Source: Methanobacterium sp. (lineage in GTDB: Archaea > Methanobacteriota > Methanobacteria > Methanobacteriales > Methanobacteriaceae). Taken from it: a stretch of 64,000 nt of DNA. Under the pieces are notes generated by a model. The model was not told the origin of the DNA and made no database searches. It saw only the letters and a list, made by a program, of their open reading frames with translations. The stretch covers positions 1-64,000 of the forward strand of contig NZ_JBCFBO010000001.1 in assembly GCF_038562635.1 (NCBI RefSeq), read 5' to 3'. How positions within the stretch are numbered: position 1 is the first letter of the stretch; the number at the start of each line of letters is the position of its first letter. Both the position numbers and the translations under genes were made by a program. Below are positions 56,648 to 64,000 of this stretch, piece after piece.

Positions 56648-56665
56648 GTATTACATGGTGGAAGT

Positions 56666-57652
56666 ATGGTGAAGATACCTGAGTTAAAAAGAGGAATAGC
56701 AGATAATGCAACAGAACTTATAGGTAATACTCCTTTGGTAAGGTTAAACAAAATTAATGAAGGGGCAGATGCAGAAATTATAGCAAAATTAGAATCTTTC
56801 AACCCCTTAAGCAGCGTAAAAGATAGGATAGGGGTTGCAATGATTGAATATGGGGAGGAACAGGGTTTAATTAATAAAGATACTGTACTGGTAGAACCTA
56901 CAAGTGGGAATACTGGTATAGCTCTTGCATTTGTTGCAGCGGCAAAGGGTTACAAATTAATTCTTACAATGCCAGATACAATGTCAATAGAGCGGCGGAA
57001 GCTGCTTGCACTTTTTGGGGCTGAAATTGTACTCACCCCCGGTGCAGGTGGAATGAAAGGTGCAGTAGCAAAAGCTGAAGAACTTGCAGAAAACACACCC
57101 AATGCCGTGATGCTACAGCAGTTTAAAAACCCTGCAAACCCTAAAATGCACAGGGAAACAACTGCACATGAAATATTAAGAGATACTGACGGTAAAGTTG
57201 ATATCATAGTGGCAGGTGTAGGTACTGGTGGAACAATAACTGGTATTGCAGAAGTTTTAAAGGAAAAAAATCCTGATTTTAAAGCAGTTGCAGTTGAACC
57301 TGCTAATTCCCCAGTTCTATCTGGTGGGCAACCAGGACCTCACAAAATACAGGGAATTGGTGCAGGTTTTGTTCCTGATGTGCTTAGAAAAGATTTGATT
57401 GATGAAATTATAAAAGTTGAAGATGACGATGCTGCAAGAACTATGTTAATGCTGGCAAGAAAAGAAGGAATCTTTGCAGGTATATCATCGGGAGCCGCAA
57501 CATGGGCCGCCCTTAAACTGGCTAAAAGAGAGGAAAATAAAGGTAAAAGAATTGTTGTAATACTTCCAGATACTGGAGAAAGGTATTTGAGCATGGAATG
57601 GGTATTTGAAGAAGTATTCAACGAATATGAAACTGAAGAATTTACAAATTAA
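56666..57652 (+). CDS. cysK: Cysteine synthase (O-acetylserine/O-phosphoserine sulfhydrylase)
   Basis: A PLP enzyme making cysteine. The 328 residues include the Schiff-base Lys52 in NPLSSVKDRIG, the substrate loop TSGNTGIALAF, the phosphate-binding GTGGTITG and GISSGAATWAA. It is nearest to bacterial CysK. GGTGG precedes the ATG. The two genes on its right encode glutathione synthesis, so this region forms a cysteine/thiol group, although those genes are on the other strand. Confidence 0.94.
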   Translation: MVKIPELKRGIADNATELIGNTPLVRLNKINEGADAEIIAKLESFNPLSSVKDRIGVAMIEYGEEQGLINKDTVLVEPTSGNTGIALAFVAAAKGYKLILTMPDTMSIERRKLLALFGAEIVLTPGAGGMKGAVAKAEELAENTPNAVMLQQFKNPANPKMHRETTAHEILRDTDGKVDIIVAGVGTGGTITGIAEVLKEKNPDFKAVAVEPANSPVLSGGQPGPHKIQGIGAGFVPDVLRKDLIDEIIKVEDDDAARTMLMLARKEGIFAGISSGAATWAALKLAKREENKGKRIVVILPDTGERYLSMEWVFEEVFNEYETEEFTN

Positions 57653-57752
57653 GGTTAAATTCTCCTCTGGTTTTATCAGAATTTGATCAGGGCTTGACTA
57701 CCGCACTGTCAAATTTAACTTCTTCAGCTATTTTTAGCATAACTCTTTTTTA

Positions 57753-58739
57753 TCAAAACCTTAATAAATCAAGTATTTTATTTTCAACATGTCTATTTTG
57801 ACCTTTATATGGAAAATTATGGGGATAAAGCACTGGATTGAAATTTAATTCAATAACACTGTGATTGTTTTTATCTGGTTTTGCTTTTATATCTTGGATG
57901 ATCATGTCAACCCCACAGATCTTCGCTCCTACTGCCTTTGTTGAGTTTACGGCGATGATCTTGTAATGTTTCAGCACATCATCTGTAAAATCGATGCTGT
58001 CACCACCGGTACTGATATTGGAATTTTCCCTGAGATATACAATTTCTCCACCATTTGGAACATAAGATATGTTCTTCATTTGAGAAGCCAGGTAATTCTC
58101 TTCAACTGGACCTATGCTGATTTTCTCAAGTGGAGTTAAATACCCTTTACCCCTCATAGGATTCATATTTTTTTCAAAAACCAGTTCTTTAATGTTCTGT
58201 ACTCCATCACCTACAACATTTGCCGGAACTCGGTGCATCACTGCCGCAACTTCATCGTCAATTACTAAAAATCTATATTCTTTTCCTGGCACGAATTCTT
58301 CAATCATAACAGAGTTATCATAGCTTAATGCATGTTTAACTGCTTTTATATATTCTTCTTTAGACTTTAAACATTTTAATATTAGAACACCGTCTCCAAA
58401 ATTAGTGGATTTAGGTTTTATCACAATATCTTTATATATAAAGTTGGAATATTTATCTAGAGCTTTATTTATATTGTCCACGGTTACACTGGGAGGCACA
58501 TTAATGTCGTGCTCCTTAAGAACCAACTTTGTTATTTCTTTGTTTTCCATGATCAATGGGGCTATATATGTATCTACAGAGGTTTTTGTAGCCTGCTTAA
58601 CGTATTCAACGTTGCTTCCTTTTTTCAAGCGGATGAAGTTATCATCATGGTCAAGTACTTCTACATCAACTCCTCTTTTTAAAGCTTCCTTTATAACAAT
58701 TTGAGTTGAAAGTTCTAGTCGTTCATAGTTTGTTTGCAT
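57753..58739 (-). CDS. gshB: ATP-grasp glutathione synthetase, C-terminal half of a split GshF
   Basis: A 328-residue ATP-grasp protein. MQTNYERLELSTQIVIKEAL, NFIRLKKGSNVEYVKQATKT and the ATP-grasp strand IVIKPKSTNFGDGV match the second half of bifunctional GshF, not free-standing proteobacterial GshB. VPGKEYRFLVID and ICGVDMIIQD supply further nucleotide and metal contacts. It should join glycine (or another amine) to gamma-glutamylcysteine. It starts inside the 3' end of gshA (25-bp overlap), so GshF is encoded here as two coupled proteins. Confidence 0.88.
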   Translation of the reverse strand: MQTNYERLELSTQIVIKEALKRGVDVEVLDHDDNFIRLKKGSNVEYVKQATKTSVDTYIAPLIMENKEITKLVLKEHDINVPPSVTVDNINKALDKYSNFIYKDIVIKPKSTNFGDGVLILKCLKSKEEYIKAVKHALSYDNSVMIEEFVPGKEYRFLVIDDEVAAVMHRVPANVVGDGVQNIKELVFEKNMNPMRGKGYLTPLEKISIGPVEENYLASQMKNISYVPNGGEIVYLRENSNISTGGDSIDFTDDVLKHYKIIAVNSTKAVGAKICGVDMIIQDIKAKPDKNNHSVIELNFNPVLYPHNFPYKGQNRHVENKILDLLRF

Positions 58740-60235
58740 AACTCGCCTCTTTTGATATTGTTATTTAAATTAGTCATGGTGGCACTTTTTTGTATATTAT
58801 TTTTGGCCCATCTTGTTCCAAATTCTAAAAAATTTTCATTATTTTCTTTCATTTCCATGTTTATCATTTCAGAGGGTAATAATGATATATCAAGAAGCTT
58901 TTGATGCTCCTTTTCTACACTTAGAAGATATTTATTGTCTCCAGTGCCCATGTACATTAAATCTGCTATAGTTTTAAGCCTTTTAAATATCTCTTCTCCC
59001 CATGATTTCAGATTGATCTCTTTTTTATCATATTTTTGGAGCATTAAATCTTTTTTCCTTCCAAAAAGTGATACTAGCTGGTGGTTTAAGTTCATTTTGG
59101 TATGTTCCTCTTCGGTGATGGGGGAACTTTCTTCAAACAGGCAGAAGAGCATGAAAACTTGAAGGAAGTTCATTTGTTCAATACTTAAACCCATCTTTTC
59201 AAATGGATTTAAATCTAAAATTCTTACTTCCACATATTCCACACCTCTTTTTTCCAGCGCATCTAGATGTGTTTCTCCTTTCTTGACGGTTTGCTTTAAT
59301 CTAATTGAAGAATAAAATTCGTTTTCTTTTTGCAAGACATTTTCATTGAGTTGCACCTGAGAACCGTTCCTGTAGATACCCATCTTTGAATATTTTTCAT
59401 CCTTAGTTGACATCATCTTACGGAGCTTTGTAGAATACTCCTTTAAACTGTTGAAGTACATCTTCTCATTTTTAAGACTGTTTGAATAGCCAAATCTGCT
59501 TACACGTAGAGATGTTGCGTATTGATTGAAATTTTCTATAATTTCTGCACAGCTGGGGCAGCATTTTTGAATTATCTCAAGTTCCCTGTTTATAACTGAA
59601 TGGTAAGTATGATGGCAGAATGGTGAAGCACCAAAAAGATAAATTAGTACCCATCTGTATCGTAAAAAGTTTCTTGCAAGCCCAAAATGTATTTCATCAA
59701 TAAATAAACGTTTATTTTTTTTGTTCCCAAATTTTTTATATAAATAATCAATTATTTCAGTGCCAAAAGAAAAATTGTAGTGAATTCCAGATATCATCTG
59801 CATTTTTTTACCATATCTCACTGCCAGCCCTTTTCTATATATTTCCATATTTTTTCCATTTTCAGAACCTGGAAAACGTGCAATGGGTATTTGCTCTTCA
59901 TCTGGAAGTTTTGGAGGCATACTGAGTGGCCATAGGAGCTCGTTACCTATGCTACTTTCAACCTCCTTGCTTATGGTGTTTAATTCTTCATAAACTTCTT
60001 CAACTGAATTGAAGGTTGCTGTTATCATCTCGATCTGACTTTCAGAAAAGTCAGTGGTAATGCGTGGATTTTTAGTTTTATCCCCAAATAATGTGGGATG
60101 AGGTGTCAATGCAAGATCACCTGAGGAAAGAACCCTCTGACACTCTTTTTCCAGGCCAAAATTACCCTCTACCAATAATTTTCCTTTATTATCCTTTAAA
60201 AAAGACTCTGATATTTCTGAAAAATCCCAGTTCAT
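58715..60235 (-). CDS. gshA: Glutamate-cysteine ligase, N-terminal half of a split GshF
   Basis: A 506-residue protein of the gamma-proteobacterial/Firmicute GshA type. LVEGNFGLEKECQRV, TPHPTLFGDKTKNPRITTDFSESQ (shown in part: ITTDFSESQIEMIT), MPPKLPDEEQIPIARF and RYGKKMQMISGIHYNFSF are the ATP/glutamate-binding motifs. The enzyme makes gamma-glutamylcysteine. AGAGGA precedes the ATG. Glutathione is not a usual methanogen thiol, so this pair was probably gained from a GshF-bearing bacterium and then split. The synthetase partner overlaps its 3' end. Confidence 0.9.
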   Translation of the reverse strand: MNWDFSEISESFLKDNKGKLLVEGNFGLEKECQRVLSSGDLALTPHPTLFGDKTKNPRITTDFSESQIEMITATFNSVEEVYEELNTISKEVESSIGNELLWPLSMPPKLPDEEQIPIARFPGSENGKNMEIYRKGLAVRYGKKMQMISGIHYNFSFGTEIIDYLYKKFGNKKNKRLFIDEIHFGLARNFLRYRWVLIYLFGASPFCHHTYHSVINRELEIIQKCCPSCAEIIENFNQYATSLRVSRFGYSNSLKNEKMYFNSLKEYSTKLRKMMSTKDEKYSKMGIYRNGSQVQLNENVLQKENEFYSSIRLKQTVKKGETHLDALEKRGVEYVEVRILDLNPFEKMGLSIEQMNFLQVFMLFCLFEESSPITEEEHTKMNLNHQLVSLFGRKKDLMLQKYDKKEINLKSWGEEIFKRLKTIADLMYMGTGDNKYLLSVEKEHQKLLDISLLPSEMINMEMKENNENFLEFGTRWAKNNIQKSATMTNLNNNIKRGELCKQTMND

Positions 60236-60474
60236 AAAATCCTCTTTTTAATCAGTAATTAATTATTCATGGTTTAAAAACAGCACAACGCCATTATTTA
60301 CTGTTACTATTTATAATTCGGTAAATGTTCATAGATTTCTTAGGTATAGGTTGTTACATTAAATAAAATTAATAAAATTGTTTGAATATGTAAATTAAGA
60401 CTTTTTTACATTTATATTTTTTTGATGGTTTTACATTATCAAAATTTTTGGCATATAAATTGGGGTCCCAAATA

Positions 60475-60729
60475 CTTCGTTAAATCTAGCTATAACGAAG
60501 CACACGAAAATTTTCAATTTTTGGTGCATCAAAAATTACATTTTTGACAGTTGAAAAAATCTGTCAAAATTTTTAATTTTGACGTTTGCGAAACTTGTTT
60601 CGCAACTGCAAAAATTTAAATTTTTGCACGCCACAAAAAATCTCCGATTTTTGTTGGTTTTAATTTTTTCACATGCAAAAATCTGTGATCTTTGACATGA
60701 AGTTAAAAATTCAAATATCTTCGATATTT
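60475..60729. repeat. Mini-hairpin cluster 8 (largest)
   Basis: At least six hairpins: 60475-60482/60493-60500 (8 bp), 60529-60536/60540-60547 (8 bp, loop TAC), 60563-60571/60575-60583 (9 bp, loop TTT), 60586-60594/60597-60605 (9 bp, loop TT), a 22-bp palindrome at 60607-60628, and 60713-60719/60723-60729 (7 bp, loop TTC). Imperfect ones lie at about 60632-60656 (loop TCC) and 60672-60700 (loop TGT). Linkers include GCACGCC. It lies upstream of gshA on its strand. Confidence 0.85.
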
Positions 60730-61298
60730 TTATGCAATTCTGTTTGTATTAAGTTGTAATTACAAGTCAAATATTAAGATCAGTAAAATATAGCAAATAT
60801 AATGCTGTACATATACCCTAAAAGATGTAAATATGTTAAACTTTTTATTTTATAGTAATCCAGATTCACTCGTTTAATTAAATACATTAAAAATATAAAT
60901 TAACTGGATTCTGTATGTGAATAATTAAATTATTATATAATAATTACATTCATTCAGTTTCAGAAATACGATGTGTGCCTGGACAATAAATTGGTATATT
61001 TAGCACCCCTGAACTTAAGTGTATTACTTAATTTGGCAGAGTTTATGAACCCGGGACAACTGAGGGGGATTATTGCCCCATGTTAATTGTATAAATGTTG
61101 CAGTTTAAAAGCTATAATATACATAAGTAATCTTTATGAATTCTTTTTAAAATACTAGAAAATTACATTTAATTAAAATAAAATTTGAGATTATTCCTAA
61201 CTTTTTTAAATGAATTTAACTTTTTTTTATTCTAAATTTTTTCTGTTGATATCATAATTATATAATTTAAGATATGGTGCTCAAAAATTGTATTGATT
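60730..61298. other. Intergenic region with a GC-richer patch
   Basis: About 570 bp. At 61035-61085 a patch of higher GC includes CCCGGG and GGGG-attattg-CCCC, which could be part of a small RNA in otherwise AT-rich DNA. GTATTACTTA at 61021 precedes it. No ORF with a ribosome site is seen. Confidence 0.35.
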
Positions 61299-61370
61299 GA
61301 CTTTATGTGAGTAAAAATGATATGATTTTTAAAATAATCCTAAAATTAAACGATAAATTTATATAAAATT
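61299..61370 (+). promoter_or_regulatory. Histone promoter, copy 2
   Basis: Shares about 40 identical bases with the region at 55140 (beginning GACTTTATGTGAGTAAAA), followed by TTAAACGATAAAT and a TATA-like TTATATAAAA. Both histone genes should therefore be similarly regulated. Confidence 0.65.
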
Positions 61371-61415
61371 ACTAAGAGATAATATAATAATAAAATAAAA
61401 AATGAGGTGATAGGT

Positions 61416-61622
61416 ATGACTGAATTACCAGTTGCTCCAGTTGGAAGAATCATAAAAAATGCAGGTGCTCAAAGAGTAAGTGATGATGCAAGGGACGAGT
61501 TAACAAAAGTGCTTGAAGAAATGGGTGAAGAAATAGCTGCAGAAGCTGTTAAACTTGCAAAACACGCTGGAAGAAAAACAGTTAAAGCATCAGACATTGA
61601 ACTAGTCGTTAAAAAGTTATAG
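61416..61622 (+). CDS. Archaeal histone, copy 2
   Basis: A 68-residue histone from ATG 61416 (GAGGTGAT upstream; GTG 61407 is inside that site). It differs from copy 1 mainly in the central helix (DDARDELTKVLEEMGEE) and keeps the DNA-contacting ends GRIIKNAGAQR and GRKTVKASDIEL. Heterodimers with copy 1 are likely. The duplicated promoter suggests an en-bloc gene duplication. Confidence 0.97.
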   Translation: MTELPVAPVGRIIKNAGAQRVSDDARDELTKVLEEMGEEIAAEAVKLAKHAGRKTVKASDIELVVKKL

Positions 61623-61927
61623 GCACTTTTTCTTTTTTAAATCCAATAACTCTTTCTTTTTTACAAATGTTATCTTAACTAATTTTAAAATGTTATTAAA
61701 AAGGAATTATGTTAAAATTAGGCATAATATTTATAAAATACTGAAATACATGACTATAATTCCACAAATTACCATTAACTAAACATAAAAGATTGTAGAG
61801 GTTTGGATCCATAATTAAGATATTTATCTATGGTTATATTTGATATATTGATAGAGTATTATCCACATATAATTAAAAATTAGCATTAATATGTAATAAA
61901 AAGAATAATATATGTTTTTATATTTAA
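61623..61927. other. Intergenic region
   Basis: About 305 bp of AT-rich sequence between convergent histone 2 and the receiver-domain gene. No gene or repeat is seen. Confidence 0.35.
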
Positions 61928-62296
61928 CTATTGACAATTAAGTGCATTATTTATAGCTTTTTTCAGTTTGGTATCATCAAAGGGCTTTACTAAATATTCA
62001 TAAGGTTCAGTTTTTTTGATTTCTTCAAGAGTTTTAAAATCAGAATTAGCAGAATTATAAATAATGGGAATATTATAATCTTTTTTAATTAATATTGCAG
62101 TTTCAATGCCATTTAAGTTTCCTTTTAAAATTATATCCATAAGAATTAAATCCACTTTATTATTTTTTACTAAGTTTAGGGCATCTGCACCTGAAGCTGC
62201 TATACCTACCACTTCATGTCCCAATAATTTTAATCTTTGTTCGAGATCCCAAGCTACTATGCTTTCGTCTTCAACAATAATAATTTTAATTGTCAT
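61928..62296 (-). CDS. Stand-alone receiver-domain response regulator
   Basis: A 122-residue CheY-like domain with the acidic pair VEDE, the phospho-acceptor Asp54 in LILMDIIL, the switch Ser/Thr region IIYNSANSD and the conserved Lys in YLVKPFDD. There is no output domain, so it must act by protein contact, as is common among methanogen receivers that pair with PAS/GAF histidine kinases. No kinase is adjacent in the window. Confidence 0.93.
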   Translation of the reverse strand: MTIKIIIVEDESIVAWDLEQRLKLLGHEVVGIAASGADALNLVKNNKVDLILMDIILKGNLNGIETAILIKKDYNIPIIYNSANSDFKTLEEIKKTEPYEYLVKPFDDTKLKKAINNALNCQ

Positions 62297-63303
62297 ATGT
62301 GATGTTCCTCCAACTACCTATTTTTTATTAACTTTAATCGCCGAACAAATCTTTTATTTCTCGCTATTTTCCTTTTAATGCCCTTATTTTTAATATAAAG
62401 ATCAACGGTGTTATTAATTTAATTAAATCCTTATATCCATTAGCTATTTAATGCCTCTGTTTCTTAAATAAAGATCAAAAATGATCCTAATAAACATAAT
62501 ATTTCCTATTCATCCTATTTTAATGTTACCTCGCTTTATTTGGCAGAATAACGAGAAAATATTAATTTAAATGTAAAAATGAATAAAAAGGTAAATAAAA
62601 AAGTAAGTTAAATTAATATTATTTTCTAAATGTATAAATTAAAGCTTAATAAATAAAATATGCCTTTTTGTCATCGTTTATTAGCATATGGGATATATAC
62701 ATTAGAAACTGAAAAATATTTTTTTATTCATGCATATTCTGTTAGAATGTATGAATGGAATAATTTCTATTTTAATTGCTGTAATTGTTCTTCTATTTTA
62801 TATTGGCTTAAATTGAGATGGTTTTATGTATATTTTGATTGAATTATAAATTTAGAAATAAAATTTTATCTAAAATCGTCACATAAGTTTTACACAAAAC
62901 TTTATTATGTTGGTAACTTAATATTCTGTTTAAATCAATTTTTATGTCTTAATAACATATATTATGTTTTATTTTTAATATATATAAATTATTTAATCTT
63001 TAAATGGTTTTATTCATTAATTTTATGATTTTAAATTCTTATAAATGTTTAAAAATAGGTTTTATGGGTTGACTAGTATGTAATGAACTTAAATTTTTGA
63101 GACTATGGTGGCTGTTTGAATCTAAATCTGGATAAAAAGGCTTTTTATGATTAAAAGTATGAATATAATTTTCAAATTATATTTTTACCTCATATTTTTT
63201 GGCTTTTTGTGAATATAGTCACTAATAGATCCTTAAACGTTTTTATATTGTGAATAGATAAGATAATTTGATTTTTAAAAAAAAAATAGGAGGTAAATTT
63301 AAT
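62297..63303. other. Long AT-rich intergenic region
   Basis: About 1 kb. Two short frames (60 codons at 62660; a 21-codon hydrophobic peptide at 62751-62816) lack ribosome sites and are not called. The right end must hold the promoter of the secreted protein; GTGAATATAGTCAC near 63210 contains GTGA-ATATAG-TCAC, an inverted repeat. Confidence 0.4.
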
Positions 63304-63822
63304 ATGAACATGTATAAACTATTTGTTACAGTAGCACTGGTTTGTATTATGGCTGTTGGAGCATCACCTTCATTTGCTGCAGATCCAACTTCAAGTGCAA
63401 CTCAAGCAGCTTCTGGAAACGTGACAAGTTTAGTAGCTATTACTACTCTTTGGAATGGTAATGAAGGAAGTGATATTGATTTTGGAAATCTTGTAGCTAA
63501 TAATGTTGCAACTACATTTTCAGGTAATGAAACTGTAAAAGATTACTCAAATGTTCCAATAGCTCTTTCAACATATGCTAGTGGAGCACTTTCAGGTAGT
63601 TCAGAAACAATTCCATTAGCAAACATGTTGTACTCAGATTATGGTAATAGTGTACCAGACACTGCGTTCACCACTACACCTTCAGCAGTGAAAACATGGG
63701 ATACACCGGATCAAGCTTCAACACCTACAACACCGGTGACATATAAAATAACAGTACCATGGAACACAAAGCCTGGAACTTACACAACTACCATATATCA
63801 TGTTGCACAGGCTGCTACATAA
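63304..63822 (+). CDS. Secreted beta-rich surface protein
   Basis: About 172 residues from ATG 63304, which follows AGGAGGT. A signal peptide (1-25, ending SFAAD) leads to a Ser/Thr/Ala-rich, beta-strand-like domain (IDFGNLVANN, YKITVPWNTKPGTYTTTIYH). The last motif, proline-rich then a final strand, resembles WxL-like or adhesin-like surface domains, but the W-x-L pair is not seen. No cysteine or membrane anchor is present, so it may bind the wall or another surface protein. Another exported protein follows. Confidence 0.8.
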   Translation: MNMYKLFVTVALVCIMAVGASPSFAADPTSSATQAASGNVTSLVAITTLWNGNEGSDIDFGNLVANNVATTFSGNETVKDYSNVPIALSTYASGALSGSSETIPLANMLYSDYGNSVPDTAFTTTPSAVKTWDTPDQASTPTTPVTYKITVPWNTKPGTYTTTIYHVAQAAT

Positions 63823-63823
63823 A

Positions 63824-63850
63824 TTTTTTTCCTTTTTTTTTATTTTTTTA
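63824..63850 (+). terminator. Oligo-T terminator
   Basis: A long T-rich tract follows the stop codon of the secreted protein. Confidence 0.55.
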
Positions 63851-63916
63851 GTTAAAAACTTATTTTAAAAAAAGAGCTACCATACTTTAAATTTAATCTT
63901 TTGGAAGTGAATTTTC

Positions 63917-64000
63917 ATGAAAAAAAAACTTTTAAGTATATTATTAGTAGCAGTATATGTTCTAGTCCTTGTATTACCTGTATCTGGTGCAGGGCTCTTA
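63917..64000 (+). CDS. Exported protein, 5' end only
   Basis: ATG 63917 with GGAAGTGA upstream starts MKKKLLSILLVAVYVLVLVL and reaches the window edge after 28 codons. It is a clear signal peptide. The mature protein is not visible; co-location with the previous secreted protein suggests another surface component. Confidence 0.75.
   Translation, partial: MKKKLLSILLVAVYVLVLVLPVSGAGLL

Noticed and set aside
56648..56654. Single GTATTAC sites, such as the one before cysK
   Set aside because: A 7-base motif of this composition is expected several times by chance in this AT-rich window; only conserved pairs or palindromes are used as evidence.
62660..62842. 60-codon frame and a 21-codon hydrophobic peptide (62751-62816)
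   Set aside because: Neither has a ribosome site, and the longer one has an implausible Cys/Tyr/Phe-rich composition.

Overview
The window looks like the chromosome of a hydrogenotrophic, pseudomurein-walled methanogen of the order Methanobacteriales, most likely Methanobacterium or a close relative. The evidence is very AT-rich DNA, two 68-residue archaeal histones, pseudomurein-binding repeats in a secreted peptidase, a complete hmd/hcg cluster next to an flpECBDA operon (an arrangement known from Methanothermobacter), the F430 enzyme CfbC, and a methanogen-type nicotianamine synthase. I saw no rRNA, tRNA, CRISPR array, transposase or phage genes.

Layout. 0-8.7 kb: surface-polymer genes (three family-2 glycosyltransferases, a sugar/alditol-phosphate nucleotidyltransferase, a bacterial-type glycerol-3-phosphate dehydrogenase, an acyltransferase, an initiating polyprenyl glycosylphosphotransferase and an LCP/DUF4012-like membrane protein). 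9-21 kb: a zinc-ribbon membrane protein, hemL, cbiC, a MarR regulator next to a YhgE/Pip-like exporter, a secreted pseudomurein-binding metallopeptidase and an ADP-forming acyl-CoA synthetase. 21.5-25.3 kb: a cobalt/nickel ECF transporter (cbiMNQO) and an RcnA/NicO-type permease. 25.8-37.3 kb: flpECBDA (minus strand) divergent from hmd-hcgABCD and hcgEF. 37.8-51.3 kb: a metal-acquisition island with a membrane-anchored CobN-like protein, a membrane-anchored FmdE-domain protein, small His/Ser/Thr-rich surface proteins (one a pseudogene), a second CbiM, a small anchored partner, a second CbiO and two nicotianamine synthases. 52-55 kb: two tandem [promoter - structured RNA - small protein] modules, then a CBS protein coupled to cfbC. 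55-64 kb: two histones, cysteine synthase, a split bacterial GshF, an orphan receiver domain and secreted proteins at the right edge.

How it fits together. Most of 21-55 kb concerns nickel and cobalt. It holds two transporter sets, a permease, metallophore synthases, the last steps of F430 synthesis, and Hmd, the nickel-free hydrogenase that is known in Methanothermobacter to rise under nickel limitation. Five promoters across this region share one multipartite layout. Two drive the CobN-like and FmdE-like surface proteins. Three drive copies of a small RNA candidate whose terminal stem is kept by compensatory changes. A second family, paired GTATTAC direct repeats 31-33 bp apart, sits before cbiO and the RcnA-like gene. 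I infer a nickel/cobalt-responsive regulon that includes small RNAs.

The other striking feature is a family of mini-hairpin clusters at eight intergenic places. Arms are usually 6-10 bp, loops are usually exactly 3 nt, and almost every hairpin has a different sequence. Two clusters lie between duplicated ribosome-binding sites in 5' leaders, and one interrupts a copy of the small RNA whose uninterrupted paralogue is also in the window, so they behave like insertions.
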